A stretch of 64,000 nt of DNA from Gordius sp. MW1. Its lineage: Eukaryota > Nematomorpha > Gordioida > Gordea > Gordiidae. The position numbers were made by a program, and so were the translations under genes. The stretch is taken from positions 7,694,501-7,758,500 of the forward strand of contig OZ038528.1 of assembly GCA_964036665.1 (NCBI GenBank), in the 5' to 3' direction. Shown piece after piece: positions 36,988 through 51,184 of this stretch (positions are counted from its first letter, which is position 1; each line of letters begins with the position of its first letter). The notes under the pieces were generated by a model. That model was not told the origin of the DNA. It did not search any database and saw only the letters and a list, made by a program, of their open reading frames with translations.

Positions 36988-37223
36988 ATGCACACATTTT
37001 AATCGACAAATGCATTTCGTAGACATTTATTTGTTATTTGCTCTTTGGTCAATTGCAACTGAATCGTAAAATTTACAGCTGTTCGGCAGTTTATAGTTTT
37101 ATTAGTCTATGGTTTTGTACCGCGGAGTTCTGTACTTATACTTTCGATCCTTGTTTAAAATATAAAAGAATAGTCGAAATAAATTGTGTCATTCAAATTA
37201 AAATATTTAAATCAAGCGGCGAT

Positions 37224-40200
37224 ATGGTGTTATTTTTAAAAGATATGTCAATAAATAGCTCATTAAATAATAGCAAATTTGAACTTAATGTCAATCGCCA
37301 CCTAACATCGATGCCCAAACTCAACTCTGAAGCATTAAAATTTTATTTAGACAAAGAAATTGCATTAATTAAATACGAAAATAACAATTATAACCTAAAA
37401 AACACCATCACTTTCTTAAATACATGCTTAAATAAGAGGACATTATATTTTGCTAATCCTAAAGATTATAACCTGTATCAAAACTCATTTCAAGAACTTA
37501 TTCATTTATCCATTTGTATACTTTATGAAAGGGTTTTGAATGTGCAAACTAATCTTGAAAAACATTTTATTGTATTTAATTATTTAGTAAAATTGTATAT
37601 ATTTCATATACAACATGAATCATGGGTTGAAGAAAATTTTATAAGGCACATTGATTCCTACTTACAAATAGTATTTATATACCAAAAAACACATGCCAGA
37701 CAACAGGAATTAATCCATTCATTTGGCTGTATAAGCTTTTTTTTGTTAGATGGATTTCTAAAACTTATGATGGGCAATAATTATGATATCAAATATTTGT
37801 ATGATCTTCAAAATCAAAAATTTATGTTTCCCTTAATGAATAATAAATATTGTGACTTTATTAAAGCTCTGACTTCTATGGATAATTGTTCAAAAATGAC
37901 CTTTTTTATTGCCCTTTTAAATAAAAAGGCAATAACATCAATCATTCCTTATATTCAAATAGAAAAATCAATACAACAACTTAGCATTAGGTGGTAAAGA
38001 TGAAATGTTTGCATATATAAAACTATAAAATATACTAAATATTGCAAATATTAATTTTTAATATCTATGTATATCACTATCAAAAAGAGTGTATATGTTA
38101 TGATTTTTGATTTGCAATAATTTAATGAGCATTTACTCTTTCATAAACAAATTGCACACAAAAATTCAATTTTCTTTTTATTAAAAATATTTCATAAATA
38201 TATTTCAATCATTTTAATAGGTTTATTTATTTAAACATTTTTATAACAACCATTTGTTTGCTTATTTTAAAATTTTGATTTAGCTTAGATATAACTTCTA
38301 CACTTATTCTCTCACAATTAAAATTAACTTGGATACAGAAATTTAATGCAAATCTTATGGTTTTTGATGAAGTGAATGAATTTGTTAAGGTAAATAAGCA
38401 ATTGGAGAATTCTCATAACATGTATTTTAGGAAATAGATGATATATTTATTTCTATAACAGAATATGTCTTCTTTCATATCAAATACTCACATGATATTG
38501 TTTACTATAATGCATTGCAGATTTTAAAGCTCTTTGTAATGGTTGTCATTACTTTATCAAGCAAAGGTAATTTTTAAATATTTTTACAAAAATAATGTTA
38601 CAATTAGGCTCAACACACTTTTCTGCTAATAAAATATTTGCATCAAATATTTTTTCTCATATCACTCAAATGAGTCCACTAAGCAAAAGTCAAATAAAAT
38701 GTCTTAAAATAATGATTGAAATTATCATGAGTGCACCAACAGACACTTTAAATGAGTTTGATCAAAAACAAAATTTGGCTAAATTAATTCAAAAAACCCT
38801 CTTGCAATTATTAGATCTTCAAGATATATCAAGCATCAACAAATATGAATTTATATGTAAAATTAATCATGTTTCTGATTTTTTTGACATTTTAAATAAT
38901 TGCAAGCAGTTTGGGGGTTATAAGCTTAATGTCATGCACCTTTACTGTAAATGGTTTGAAATAATGTTTGATCTCTCAGAAACATTAGTAATTCAAAGCG
39001 ATATGCACATTCTAAAATGTATGAACTGTATTAGAACATTTTTACAACAGCTTTTGAAAAAGTCTGCAAATTTATTAATTAGTTACTTTTTTAAATTTAC
39101 ACCATACAACTCAACAACTGGTTGTATAACCTTTAAAAATGGTCTCAATTTGCATCTGTCATTAAATGATGGGATATCTATGCATTTATTAAAAGTTGGA
39201 ACTTTGTTTTGTGGCCTTACTTTTTTGATGGACACAAAATACACCATGGATATAAAAGACAAAGTGTGTATTATATACGTTATTACTCCTACTATATTTA
39301 ATAACTATATTTTATTTTGTATTAAAATATGTTTATTTTTTCAAATATTATATGATAATTTTATATAATTGATTTAGAGAATTGAAATTCTACTTGAAAA
39401 TGGATTGCATAAATCTAGCACCCTAACCAATTTATTGGAATTAATTAAAATTCCTTTTTACCAATATATTCCCAATCAAATTTTTCAAACAGGGATTGTG
39501 TGTGGTTATGAAAATGTAAGTACCTTCTAGGGACACTGGTTTAATGGCATAATTTTAACTTGCAACAATTAAACGTGTTGATACAGTTTTATTTATTCGT
39601 ATTTAATCAACTATTTAAAAAATGAATGTGTATAAATGCTTTCAGAGGAATTTTTTTTTACTATTTTTTAATAATTTTTATTTTTAATATAAAAAATATG
39701 AATCTAATATGTTAATTCGTCGTCTAATTTTGTTCAAATACATTTTTTATTGAAGATAATTAGGATTTAACTAGCTACTTCATTGTACTATTAAGTATTG
39801 ATCAACCATTGTAAAATTCAACTAAAGGATGTAAATACTTTATATCTTAAATAGCTAGACCTGTATTAATCAAGGAGTTATTTGGAAATTTTGGTTATTT
39901 AGTTTTGTTTTTAGTAATGCAAAAAATAAGGCAAGTTGTTTGTAAAATTCCTTTTTATTCTGCTGCTGCTGATTGTAATTTTGTTACTCATACAAAATTT
40001 CGTGACAAAAAATATCTTTATTTTTTTTTGATAATATCAAGATAGCATATTAAAGATTTTGGTAATTCTGCCTGTTATCTTTAAATGCGATAGCCTTTGA
40101 TTTATTCGAGCTTTTCCGATAGTTCTTCTGGACCCAATTTGTTAATACATTTGTATTTTTAAAATTATTCCAAGAAAATTTATTTTAAGACGCACAATTG

Positions 40201-43200
40201 CTTTACTACTATTTAGATTATAATTTATAAGAACTGCATGGTATAATTTTATATATTAAAATGTGATGTACAAAATAAACCAAATCGGAACTATACACGG
40301 ATAGTAATGGAGTATCTGTTATAAACACTTATCTATTATATGATTCGTGTTGAATTTTATATTATCTCTCGATATATTTTATGTGTGGCTGCAAAGATTA
40401 ATCTGGACACCCTCGCCGTGCTGAGCCAAATGTTAGTGACGTTAATCAACGGCTGTTGGACCGTTACTACAACCGACGAAAAGGCTTGCCTCTTCTGCAT
40501 CACCCAATTAAAGCGTTCTTTTTTGCACGTGGTTCACAATGGAGACGCCATTGATTGCCCCGGGCCCCGAAAGCGGGTAGCTCAGATGCTAGATAATCTC
40601 ATCGTTCAAGCCACGATGCAATACCGTAAAAGGGTGATTCAAATCGCCAAGTTATTCCAAAACGGCCTAGAGCAAGATGAGAGCAAAATTGAACCCGTGG
40701 TGAAGAGTGTCAAAATTATTTTGGAAACGGTAAGTTGGTTGTGGAATTTTGCGGTACTCAATTTGCAGAGCGTTTCTGAAAATTACGGTCCTCCTCCTAA
40801 CGATTGCCTCAACGTGCCCATCGAAGAAGAAGCTATGGGAGGCGAAGAATTCTTCGATAAAGGTTATCCTTACGGGAAAAATAGTTTGTTCGTAGCTATT
40901 CTCGAATGCACGGCGCGAGAATTGGCTCTCGTTATAGGTAAAATTGAGAAATTCAACGCTGTTACTTATGCTGACGGCGACTCAACAAATACCCGAGTGC
41001 TAGATTTTTTAAGACTACACTGCAGCCCTCGCGCTTTGGCCTATGCTTCAATGCAAGAATTTTGGGCCTACGCCTTGGTTCAATCCTGCAGTGGGGCTAC
41101 CGTGAAAGTTTATAAGGACAAAGTGTTGGACATCTTTTTGGCTACGTCATACGAAGACCACAAAGCTAGCACGCTCAACATTATTTCAAATCTGGGACCC
41201 GCCTTGGGTCTCAAGTTCGAGCCGCAGCAGTTAACCAATAATTGTGCCGACGAGGTATGGGGAACGTTCATAGACTATATGATTGTTTCGTTGCGTTTTT
41301 ATAAGTGTAGTCAAACAACTGTCTTTAAAGTTTAATTGCAATAATTTTAACAACTCATGGGCGTAGCCAGCATTGAATTCGAGGGGATAATAAAGATTTA
41401 GGGAGGGGCAAAATGATCATTTTTTTAAATTTAGCCATAATTTTAATAAAGTTTACCAAATTTTTGGATTTAGAGGAAGGTAGCCTCCCCCCCTGGCTAC
41501 GCCCATGCAACCATAGTAAAAGCCCTTTTAGAATTTCTAAACATCTTGATAAAATTTTCATCTTGAAATTGTTACTTTGAATAAATTTAAGCAATATTGT
41601 TAATAACTTTTTTGATTACAAAAATATCTAGCTATATTATTTAATCTATAAAATTAAGGCTTGTTTTTTAAGGGAATCGCTGCTTTAGATGAAGTTAATT
41701 TTATGCTAACATTTTCACAGGATGATGAATGGGGCTTTTTTTGGTCCTATTGGTTTCGAATGGCTACCAGTCCTTGGCCTCGCGATACCCTCACGTCTGT
41801 TTATCTGTTAAAATACGCTATCCGTCTCAGCCAAGACCGAGGAGATTTGGCCGAATCGTTTGCCCTTTTTTCGCAATCATTTTCGAAAAAGGTTTTTAAA
41901 ACTTTTTTTACCAAATCATTGCATATTATACATGCCAAAATTAAAAAAAAAATTGATGCCACAGGAGGAGGACAACACACCTGTCTCGGGTGGTGAAATA
42001 CGATCAATGAACGCTCAAAGATTGCGAGCTTGGAAGCTGATCATAATTTTTCGTGCTATATTTTGTCCACTGAGGCAGGCTATTGACATAAAGGCTTCAA
42101 CCTATTCCCTGCCCCTGTTTGGCCTGCTACAAAACCTCATTTCACTCTTGCGCGATATCGCCATTTATACCTTAAGGGATGTACTTATTGAAGACACGAA
42201 GGGGAAAGGAGGCTACGACACTGCAGGAATTTCTGTTATTTCATGTTTGCCTTATATAAGGGGGAAAATATGATACGATCTTACTTAGTTGATACAGGAG
42301 TCCCACAAATATCTTAAATTTCCATTTTTAATTGTTGTGGTCTCGGAGTTTATAGCGGGTTCTCTTATTAACAATAACTGCTTTAGAATGTGAATATAAA
42401 TATTAAGAAAATCTTGATATTTCGGGGCAACATTATTACATAAAAATTTCTTTACTAATCATATATAAGAAGGCTTATTAATGATCACAAGTTTCACAAA
42501 TTCCGGCATAATTTTGCATTCGATCCAATTTAATCAATACTTATATATAGGTTGTGTGCAATTTTTTCCTCGAAATTATACGTGAGTGCAAAGCCTTTGC
42601 TGCCTATGTGTTCCCGTTCGTCAAACATCCTGCACCAGAAGGCTACATCGTAGAATACGCTAACACTACCAATATGATTGGTACATATAGATATAAGTTT
42701 TTCTAAATGGGCTTTTTACATTTTTTTAAATATTGCACTGCTTTCAATAATGTTTGCAGCTATTGCATTGGATATTATTTTTAACAACGGGCGAACAATA
42801 CTTAATGCAGTGTAGTTAAAAATACTTTATATTGTGCAAAATATTGTCGTTTTCTTGGGGAAAAATTGCAATACATTATTACTAGGCATACAATTAATAC
42901 CACTCCAAAATTATGCTCAAGGTGGACAAGATCATGTTAACGAAGTCGATGAGTTGTGCTGTAAAGATGCTCATTCACCGAGTAGTCCACAACTCTTCGC
43001 TATGTCCTGTTGGCGTACACTTCGAGAAATTTCCCTACTTTTTGGCCATTTTGTTTCCATCACCTCCACCCAGCCAAACGTTGTGACGGAGCTTGGAGAT
43101 TCTCAAACCCTCGCTTTGTATCACGTCATAGTAAATTTTTTTTAGAATTTTTTTTTATAATTAGTCAGTTTGATTAATTAATAATTGCAAAACATGCTTG

Positions 43201-46200
43201 ATATCGAATTTAATATAGAATATTGGTTTTATCCAAAGGTAACGGAATGTCACGAATATTTCCGTGACATTTTGATCGAATCCTTGCACATGGGCACGAT
43301 AGAATTGGCGTATGCTGGATTTTGTGTCATGTGCAACGCCTTGTTTAACCCATCCAATCCTCTTTACATTGTTGTGGATCATGCATTGGATACGAGAATG
43401 AATTACAGGCAGAAGTGGCTCAACGAATTATTTCGAGCTCTTCTTAACGACTCTGCTACAGGTAAAGTGTAGTGTCTTGAAAATGCTTGGTGTTTTTTGA
43501 AACTAAAACACAAATTTTGTATTGCCAATTTTACATCTTCACAGCAAAGTTCGCAGTCTTTAATTTAAATCTAAACAACTCTCAACACTAAAAAAATGTA
43601 ATTCATGGTAATTATTATATAATTATGGGTATTAAACCTTTAGTCGTCTTGATTTGATTTTTTTCAATTGAAAATTTTTAAGTATTTTACAACATCAGTC
43701 AATTATCATACGGTTTAAACTTTTTCAAATATGATAACTATTTGCAAAAAAAACGATGTCAACTAGAGAATACTGAGGATTATTCATTGATCGAGAATGA
43801 AGATGGAGGTTTTCAAAAGGATCGACCAACCCAGTCCATCGATATATGCGTTACGAGGCGCGGGGCAGGACTTCCCTTTTACCTATTATCATTGCTCACC
43901 CCTTCGCCCAATAGTTCTAACGTCATTAATTATGATATCGACAAGTGCGACCATTTGCAGACTGCTATGGATAACATGCCATTACCGTGCGATGCTCCGC
44001 TCGTTAATTTAATGTCAACCCTCATCCATTGGGCATGCATAAAAGGTAATTTAAATCAGGGAAGGGCAGCTACCCCCTCTTTTTACATTCAATTTTTTTC
44101 TATAAAAGGCCTTAGAATTGTCGTCCGCGCTATGTCATTAGAAAATTTGTTATTAGCCAGCAAAATCTTGGTTACATCCACATCTGAATGTGGCTATAAA
44201 ATATCGTTTGGCATATTTAAATGAAAGCTTAAAATTGTTGATATAGACTTTATGACTCATTACAAAATTTATGGGCTATTTGCTAAAATTATTGAGATAT
44301 AACAAATTTTTATTTTGTTTTTACATATTGGAAAGGTATAAGAAGCGCCGATCCCAAAGCAATCATGGCTATGAACCTTTTCAGAGCCATATTCAGAAAT
44401 ACAATTCTTGGTCGTATCGTAGTGGGCTCTTACTGCGAACCTATAATGAAATTCATAATTAAGCCGCTTTACGGATCGCCACATTGGCCTCTTAAGAATG
44501 CTGCGAACCTTCTCTTTGTTCCGATCTGTAAAAAAATATTTGGCAACCATTTTGGTCTGCGAAAATTTACACAATTCGACGACATTCATGATTTGAGACG
44601 TTCCGCACACAGTTTAGCTGGCCGCACAACTTCCACCACCAGTCTTCTTTCGTCTAAAGAATTCACTATTAAGTATAACGCTTTGTCGAAATACTTAGTT
44701 GACAAATTGGAAGAAATAGCCAAATTGCTCAAGGAAACAAAAATATCAAATCAGTCGGGTAACCTTATTATTTATAACAATGTATTTGGTAGTTTTAATA
44801 TTTGCTGTCATCTCAAAAATATTGAATCATTGATAAAACAATGGTTATAATTTTAATTGATAACGATTATACTTGAATTATAACATAGAATTCGAAAATC
44901 CTTACAAATTTTTAGTATAATCAAAATCGTTTTGTTTTGTTCAGTTTTGTATATTAGAACACCCACTTGTTACCCTTTTTCCAAAAATTAAATAAATCTA
45001 TTAGCAATTTATCATAAACAGTTTATTAAAAAATGCAAAATTGATTATGAAGTAAAACCGATATTATGAACAAATAATTCAACAAAAGATATGAAAAAGT
45101 ATTTAAGGACACTTTATATTTTTTAGGGCTCAATGATTCAAAACTTTTCACACCCACGCAAACCCTTTATCCCCTTATCACGATGCTGGAGCACATTCAA
45201 GTTTCAGAAAATCACCAACCAAATATCCCCACTACGTTTGCTGCAAAAAGCTTTAGCGGTTTACTAATACCTCCACTCATTACTATTTGCATCCATTCTA
45301 ACAATTTTTACTTATCGCGCCGTTGTGCCATAGTTTTAGCTAAGCTTTTGCCACCACCACCCTTCCATTCCGATCAAAAATGTAATGCATTTGAACAAGC
45401 TAATAATAAGAAGGACGAAAATGCGATATCTTTATTTACTTTACTTAAAAATCATTTCGATGCATCTTCATCTTCCGAATGGAAACAAAATTCTGAGAAA
45501 ATGGCGGGTAATAATGAGTATAGAAGTCTTTTTTGGATACTCGAATACGTTTTAATAAAGTTTCGCGAAGTTCTAGAGGTTAAAGCGCAATGCATAACTT
45601 TTTTGTCCGATTTGTTTAATGTAACATCCCACCTTACTTCAGAGAGCTCACACTTTATGTATACTCAAAAATTCGTTCATCTGTGTCCTTACGTTAAAGT
45701 GCAATTCCTCAACACACTCAGTTTGTTGGACATCAACAGTATAAGTAATGATGCTGATCCCCTTCACAATCTGACGAATTTGCAATTATCATTGATGAAG
45801 GAGGTGAGTTTATCCTACGCGTCGATGTTATTAAATAATTTGCCACCTTCCTTCGCACCCTATCGATATTATACTACCACAATATTGCCCTCGGCGTTGG
45901 AAGCTAATCCTGCGACTCGCTTAATTTTGGGGCAAAATTTGGTGGCCTATCTCGGGGAAAATAAGATTCCGATCCATCGAATGGGGATTTGCGAGTTGCA
46001 CATGTTTCTATTTTTGCTTCCTATGGCCGATAAATTAGCTAGCTCATATTACTTGTATCGGCTGAAAGATTTTTTGCAACCCGAATTTTGCCACGTCAAA
46101 TTCATCACGTTATACATGAACAATTGCCAGGCAAAAGAGCACGACAGCAGCTATTTGCCCGTTTATGAATATGCGTTCAGAATAACCCTCGCACCTCTAC

Positions 46201-48710
46201 ATGGTGGAGAGGATTATAAAAGTTTTCACGATGAACTATGTTTAGCGATGGTAAATTATAAACGCGTTTTTATTCATTCTTTTTTATAATGTTTAAAGGC
46301 CATAATATTACTCGTCAATTGCCCGCTGTCATCATTGATTAAATTTACCAAAAATTCATTTCCCGATGTTCATTCGGATCTAGATGCTCTCCTTAAGGTA
46401 ATTTTTAGAGATGGTGACTTAAATTTACATTAGCTCTTTGGCACTGTTATCGACTTATTGGATCTTGATGGTTCAACCCTAAGGTAAAATACGTTTGTCA
46501 TTTATAAAAGGATTAAAAAATATAAAAAATTATTTTGCTTGATTTTTGCTATTCGCCTCCTATAAATAATTATTTCTTAGAGATTCGATCACTTGCCGTT
46601 TGCACACAGTGGGTTTAATATATTTCGTGAATATCGAATAAATAAAATAGTTTTTACTTGCTTAATTAACTAAAAAATATAAGTTGTACCCTAAATTATA
46701 ATCGCAGACTCTAGGTAATGGGTTGGTTCGCAAAATTGAAATGTAGCTATTAGTACTAAAACTATAAGTATCCCATTTTGAATTGTTAAAATATGGGGTT
46801 TTATGTACCCTATTTATTTAAAGAAGCGCCATTGTTTGACCGTAAGAGCTTTTACAAAAGTTTGGTCAGAAAATAAATTAATATGTTAATTTTGTATAGT
46901 ATTTATTGAAAAAATATATTATTTATATACATTTGGTTAAACGTTAAAATCTGATGAAATTTAACTACAATCCAGGCCCATCGTTAAGCTATATTGGTTA
47001 GTTTTTGGAGGATATTTACATCGGTCTCTTTATAACCACGTGGACCTTGACGTTTCAACCTTGCAAAAATACAAAGTGTTGAGTAGTCTTTGGTCGAATG
47101 TTTTGACGAAGGTTAATGACTCAACCTCCCCTGACTCCCAGCCATCTCGCTTAATCGTTACTTACATTTGCAAATGGACCTCTAAAGAATGCTTCTTAGA
47201 TCCGCACAACCACTTAGGTATTTCAAATATATTTATTAACTCCTTTAAAAATAGTTGCAATATTGAATATTTTCAAATCCTGAAATTTGAGCATAAATCA
47301 TTTTAATTGCACCCAGATTCTATCGAACTGGAAGTTATAACGTCAGCGTCAGAATTAAATTTATGTAATTTTTATCTTAGTGAACTTGACTTCCCTTTGC
47401 AAAAATTATGGGAAGTATCTCTAGGAGCTTTTTCCAAAAAATATCTCGTTGTTTTTCTAAACTGATTTACTTAATACTGATTATAATTAGCGCACATCCT
47501 ATTTTAATAAAGGTACCCAAGAGCAATTAATACATCATCCTAAGGGTGGGGGGGGGTCGAATTAATTAACGCATTTTCACATATTCATGATTTCATGCGA
47601 TTTTTTAGACCAAAAGACATGCACATTTTATAAAAATTAAATTTAAAGGGTTTTTATTTATTTGAATTTGGGAAATTTTATTATTTTGGGGCCAATTCAT
47701 ACCCTTTAAACTTTAAAAATCCCCTATTTCAACACACAAAATAGGAATATTGTTATATAATAAAGTGGCTGTAAAACTGTTTGCCATCCATGCATTCAAC
47801 TGATGTGCCTGAACTAGGGCTGTCATGATACTTATATATTTCATCGGATATGTCGTTTACAGATGTTCAAGATGTATGTAAATTTTGGAAGTTATTTATG
47901 CGCAACGTGCAAGATGAAGACGTCGAAATCAAGAACGTATCTGCTTCCACCATATCATCCTTGTCTGACGTCAACAACCCTTCTTCAGGTTAGTTTATGT
48001 ATTATAATTTAATACTTAAAATCTACTTAATAATTAATTTTTTAAGTTATCAGACCTACATCATTTTATTAAATGTTACTTTCCCTAATATCCCCAGGTG
48101 TCCTCTGTATAAAATGTTAGATTTTTCAAGTTTTTCACGCAAATGTGTTTCGAGTCAATTCTTACATTATCGGTTTTTAAGTCCCCGGATAAAAAAGTTA
48201 AATATGCTTATAGGGTGTAGGTGATCATGAGTTGGTCGAGTCAAGGGTTTTGAATGGCAAATTCTAGACTTACGTTTTGTACTAATTTAATTTATCTTTA
48301 CTTTTTAATGCGCAGGAGAAAGCGGGATCAAATATATGAATTACGGATCATGTCATGCCCTACGTGTCGCGTTAAACCTATTTACCACCACCATATTGAC
48401 CAAAGGAAAAACGCGAGAACTTATTGATTTTTTTGAAGAGTGTATTGATGAACTATTATCAATGGATGCATCCATAAAAGACAATACAAATAACTCTGAT
48501 GAAACTCAGGATTTTGCGGGAGGCGCGCCTAAGGGATTGTTATTCGCCTGTTTCCTAACAAATATTAATACGTTGAAAAATTATATATCCAACAATTCCT
48601 TAGATGTGTTGGGAGATGAGTTTAATTTGAAAAGATGCAAAGAAATGTCGGAGAAGATTCAAACGTATCGTTATAATCTTATTCATTTATATGATGCCCT
48701 AAATGATTGA
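37224..48710 (+). CDS. THADA: THADA/TRM732 homologue (tRNA 2'-O-methylation cofactor)
   Basis: A helical-repeat partner of FTSJ1/TRM7, which methylates position 32 of the tRNA anticodon loop. The 20 exons keep frame (6432 nt, about 2143 residues; human is about 1950): 37224-37990 (or 37993), 38284-38389, 38431-38566, 38608-39263, 39378-39515, 40397-41254, 41721-41891, 41965-42180, 42551-42680, 42886-43130, 43239-43461, 43767-44045, 44336-44758, 45127-46250, 46299-46397, 46434-46483, 46976-47217, 47317-47364, 47863-47988, 48316-48710. Diagnostic blocks are PEGYIVEY, SCWRTLREISLLFGH, TIELAYAGFCV, then the DUF2428 core CVTRRGAGLPFYLLSLL and AIMAMNLFRAIFRNTILG, and YLSRRCAIVLAKLLP. The N-terminal 650 residues are poorly conserved, and the exon 8 donor and exon 18 end are best guesses from phase. 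Confidence 0.92.
41356..41507. mobile_element. MITE with CATGGGCGTAGCCA ends (copy 3) in THADA intron 6
   Basis: CATGGGCGTAGCCAGC at the left and CTGGCTACGCCCATG at the right flank 152 bp. It is the same family as 8949-9102, in the opposite orientation judged by the GGGGCAAAATGA segment. It lies between THADA exons 6 and 7. Confidence 0.85.
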
Positions 48711-48939
48711 ACGCATTTGTTATGAATGCTATCGTTTTTTATATTATTTTAAATGGTGTTATTTCAAAAATAATATTTAAAACAAAATGGATATAGTATT
48801 AATAATGCAAATGTTTAAACAACAACTTATAAAAGAATTGGAGAGGGCCTTAACATTTCCCCCCTATTTATCACACTTGGTGGTCAGTTACTTCAAGTAG
48901 TTTCTTCACGTGTAATTGTACTTACACCAGCTTCGCTTT

Positions 48940-50110
48940 AGCTCATACATTTTCAAGCCCATATCTATTTTATGTTTACATGTGAGTTTAGGTCTCCCTC
49001 TCCTTCGCTCCCCTTCGACTTGCACCTTCTTGATATGGTTTACCATGTTTCTATCTTTTTACAACCAACTTTCTCTGTATCGAAACCTTTAATTTGTTTC
49101 TTAATTCTGATATGGTCCTTGCTTATTACCAAGATAGCTTATTCGCATTTCCATTGTAATCAAGTTTTACACTTATTTATTGTCCATCTCTGCTCCATAC
49201 ATCACCGTGGGTTTTGTAAATTTGTTATGTGCCTTTGTCACTTATATACCACTTAACTCCTTAAATGTTAGCCATCCTGCCTTTATTGTTGCCTTCATTC
49301 ACTTTCCACCTCCATCACATTCTACCCTAAAACCCCAAGTGTTGAATTCCTTCTTACTGCTTTAACACCAGACATCATTTTTCAGATGTGATTTTTGGCT
49401 TCATTTTCCAAATTCTAGTAGATTCTGTTTTATCACAGTTGACACTATTGCTTTCAATTCGATCCATCCATACTTTTACCTGCCTTACTAATTTAACATT
49501 TGAAACTGTGCTCAGCATTAGATCATCACAAAGGACATTGCCCAGGGTAATTCATACTTCTGTTTTTTGGTTATCCAGTTCATCATATCAGGAGCAATGG
49601 ATTCAATGCCGAACCTTTATGCATGCCGACATTTGACTGACTCCTTTTGATGTGCTAATGGATGTCTATACTTTGGTTTTACGTGACGATACATATACTT
49701 TATTAAATTAGCATTGGACTTCAGGTTAACTTTATAAACGCTTCCCCAAGATCTATGAAACTCACATGAATATCCTTCTGTTTTCCTTACATTATTCCAT
49801 AAGTCGCATGAGACAATTTATAGCATCTGAAGTTGATTTTCTCGCATGCACCTAATTTGTCGTTCATCTACATTATTTTTCTATGTTTAGCTTCTATGTT
49901 CTTTTCCCGAACATTCATTGCGTGACTCATTTACTTTATCACGCGATACTTATTGCACTATAGCTTTCCCCCTCTCATCAGACATCTTCCACTTGCAAGT
50001 TTTTTAAAAAATCTTTGCAAGTAAATGTGCGCCTAATGTCTCTAGCATTTTAAAACATTTCAGTATTTTCAAGTCCCACCGCTCTAGCCTTGGTCATCTT
50101 TTAAGCACTT
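48940..50110 (-). pseudogene. Decayed RTE-type LINE, antisense, 3' part
   Basis: Read on the minus strand, the sequence shows a degenerate FIDLGEAF (from FIDLEKAYD of reverse transcriptase) around 49730-49770. The C-terminal ERRRGRPKLTC motif of RTE-like ORFs lies around 48975-49010. Stops and frameshifts are frequent, and no frame is intact. It starts about 230 bp downstream of the THADA stop codon, and its tail is nearest the gene. The 5' limit is set by the Helentron-like tail at 50119. Confidence 0.7.
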
Positions 50111-50229
50111 GGTCAGCCTTTTTAATTGCTATGCAATTTATGGGCTCACTTTCCATTTGTTTATGTCACGCACCGAGTGTCACGCCGAACGTCCCTAACG
50201 CTTTTCGTTTTTTTTCGTCGTGTTTACCA

Positions 50230-50995
50230 CTGCGACCGCTTGGAATTCGATTAAGCCATCCTGACCCTGTGCCCCCCTACAAGGGCCTATGCCTCTACTG
50301 ATATGAGTTCGAATCTTGGCGGGGGCAAATAATTTTTTATTAACTTAACATTGATAATTCTTGTTAATAACATTGATAATATAGGCTTAGGGGAGGTCCG
50401 CTGGCTTGGAAAAAATAACCATTGGCCAAAGTGTTAAGCGAATTTTTTTTCTTGTTTTTTTAATTGCTATATTTGGCTAAAATTGATATTACCTGTGCCC
50501 CCCCTACAAGGGCCTATGCCTTTACTGATATGGATCACTGTGCCACCCTCCCCCCCCCCCTACAAAGGCCTATACCTCTACTGATATGGGTTCGAATCTC
50601 GGCGAGGGCAAATTTTTTTTAATTAACCTAACATTGATTGTTCTTGTTAATAACATTGATAATATTGACTTTTTGGCCGTCCGCTGGCTGCTGAACAATA
50701 GAAAAAATGACCATTGGCCAAAGTGTGAATCGAATTTTTTTTCGTTTTTTTGACTCTTACGTATTCATATTCTTTTTGACCGTATCCTAGCTACTGACAA
50801 ATAAAAAAATGACCTTTGGCCAAAGTGTAAATCGAAATTTTTTTTTCGTTTTTTTGACGCCTATTTTAACACCTGTTGCACTTGCCTCATTTAAACCTAC
50901 AGTAAAGTTTTTCCGCCTTCCCGGTGGCAACACCCCCCCCCCTCCCCCTACAAGGGATTATGCCTCTACTGATAGGAGTTCGAGTCTCGGTGAGG
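50230..50995 (+). repeat. Dispersed C-run/CTACAAGGGCCTATGCC repeat, three or four copies
   Basis: A block with CCCCCCTACAAGGGCCTATG, then CTCTACTGATATGGGTTCGA and TCTCGGCGAGGGCAAAT, recurs near 50265, 50505 (partial), 50545 and 50935. GGTTCGAATCTCGGCGAGG resembles a tRNA T-arm (B box), so this may be a tRNA-derived SINE piece. No full tRNA fold was found. Confidence 0.5.
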
Positions 50996-51184
50996 GCAAA
51001 TTTTTTTGCTTTTTTTAAATTAAACTAAAATAGATAATTTATACTGTTCTTGTTAATAACATTGATAACATGGCTTTTTGACCGTATCCTGGCTACTGAC
51101 CAATAGAAAATGACCATTGGCCAAAGTGTGAATCCATTTTTTATTTATATTAAGAAATTCTTTTGTTACAAAGCTGCCGATAGG

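Larger units (their letters stand above)
36364..37115. mobile_element. MITE with CATAGACTAATAAAAC ends (copy 2), interrupted
   Basis: The left end CATAGACTAATAAAAC is split by the small element at 36380-36554 and resumes as CTATAGACTGCCGAACAGCTG. The right end is CAGCTGTTCGGCAGTTTATAG then GTTTTATTAGTCTATG, ending near 37112. The body matches 28305-28552, plus an extra ~250 bp (about 36810-37060) that holds a TTAGGG-like tract. It ends about 110 bp before the THADA start codon, so it probably supplies promoter or 5' UTR sequence. Confidence 0.8.

Noticed and set aside
37038-37223. Upstream Met of the THADA first exon frame at 37038
   Set aside because: The residues before 37224 come from the MITE end and its flank, so the Met at 37224 is the more likely start. 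A transposon-derived extension is noted as a finding only.
41661-41720. Upstream acceptor giving a longer THADA exon 7 start (GIAALDEVNFML)
   Set aside because: The CACAG acceptor at 41720 has a better pyrimidine tract, and the extra residues are not conserved. Both keep frame, so RNA data could overturn this.
40397-46250. Alternative identities for the large helical-repeat gene (PSME4/Blm10, Nup188/205, importin)
   Set aside because: The TRRGAGLPFY and AMNLFRAIFRNT blocks with PEGY and CWRTLREI in order fit THADA/TRM732 specifically. The other families lack them.
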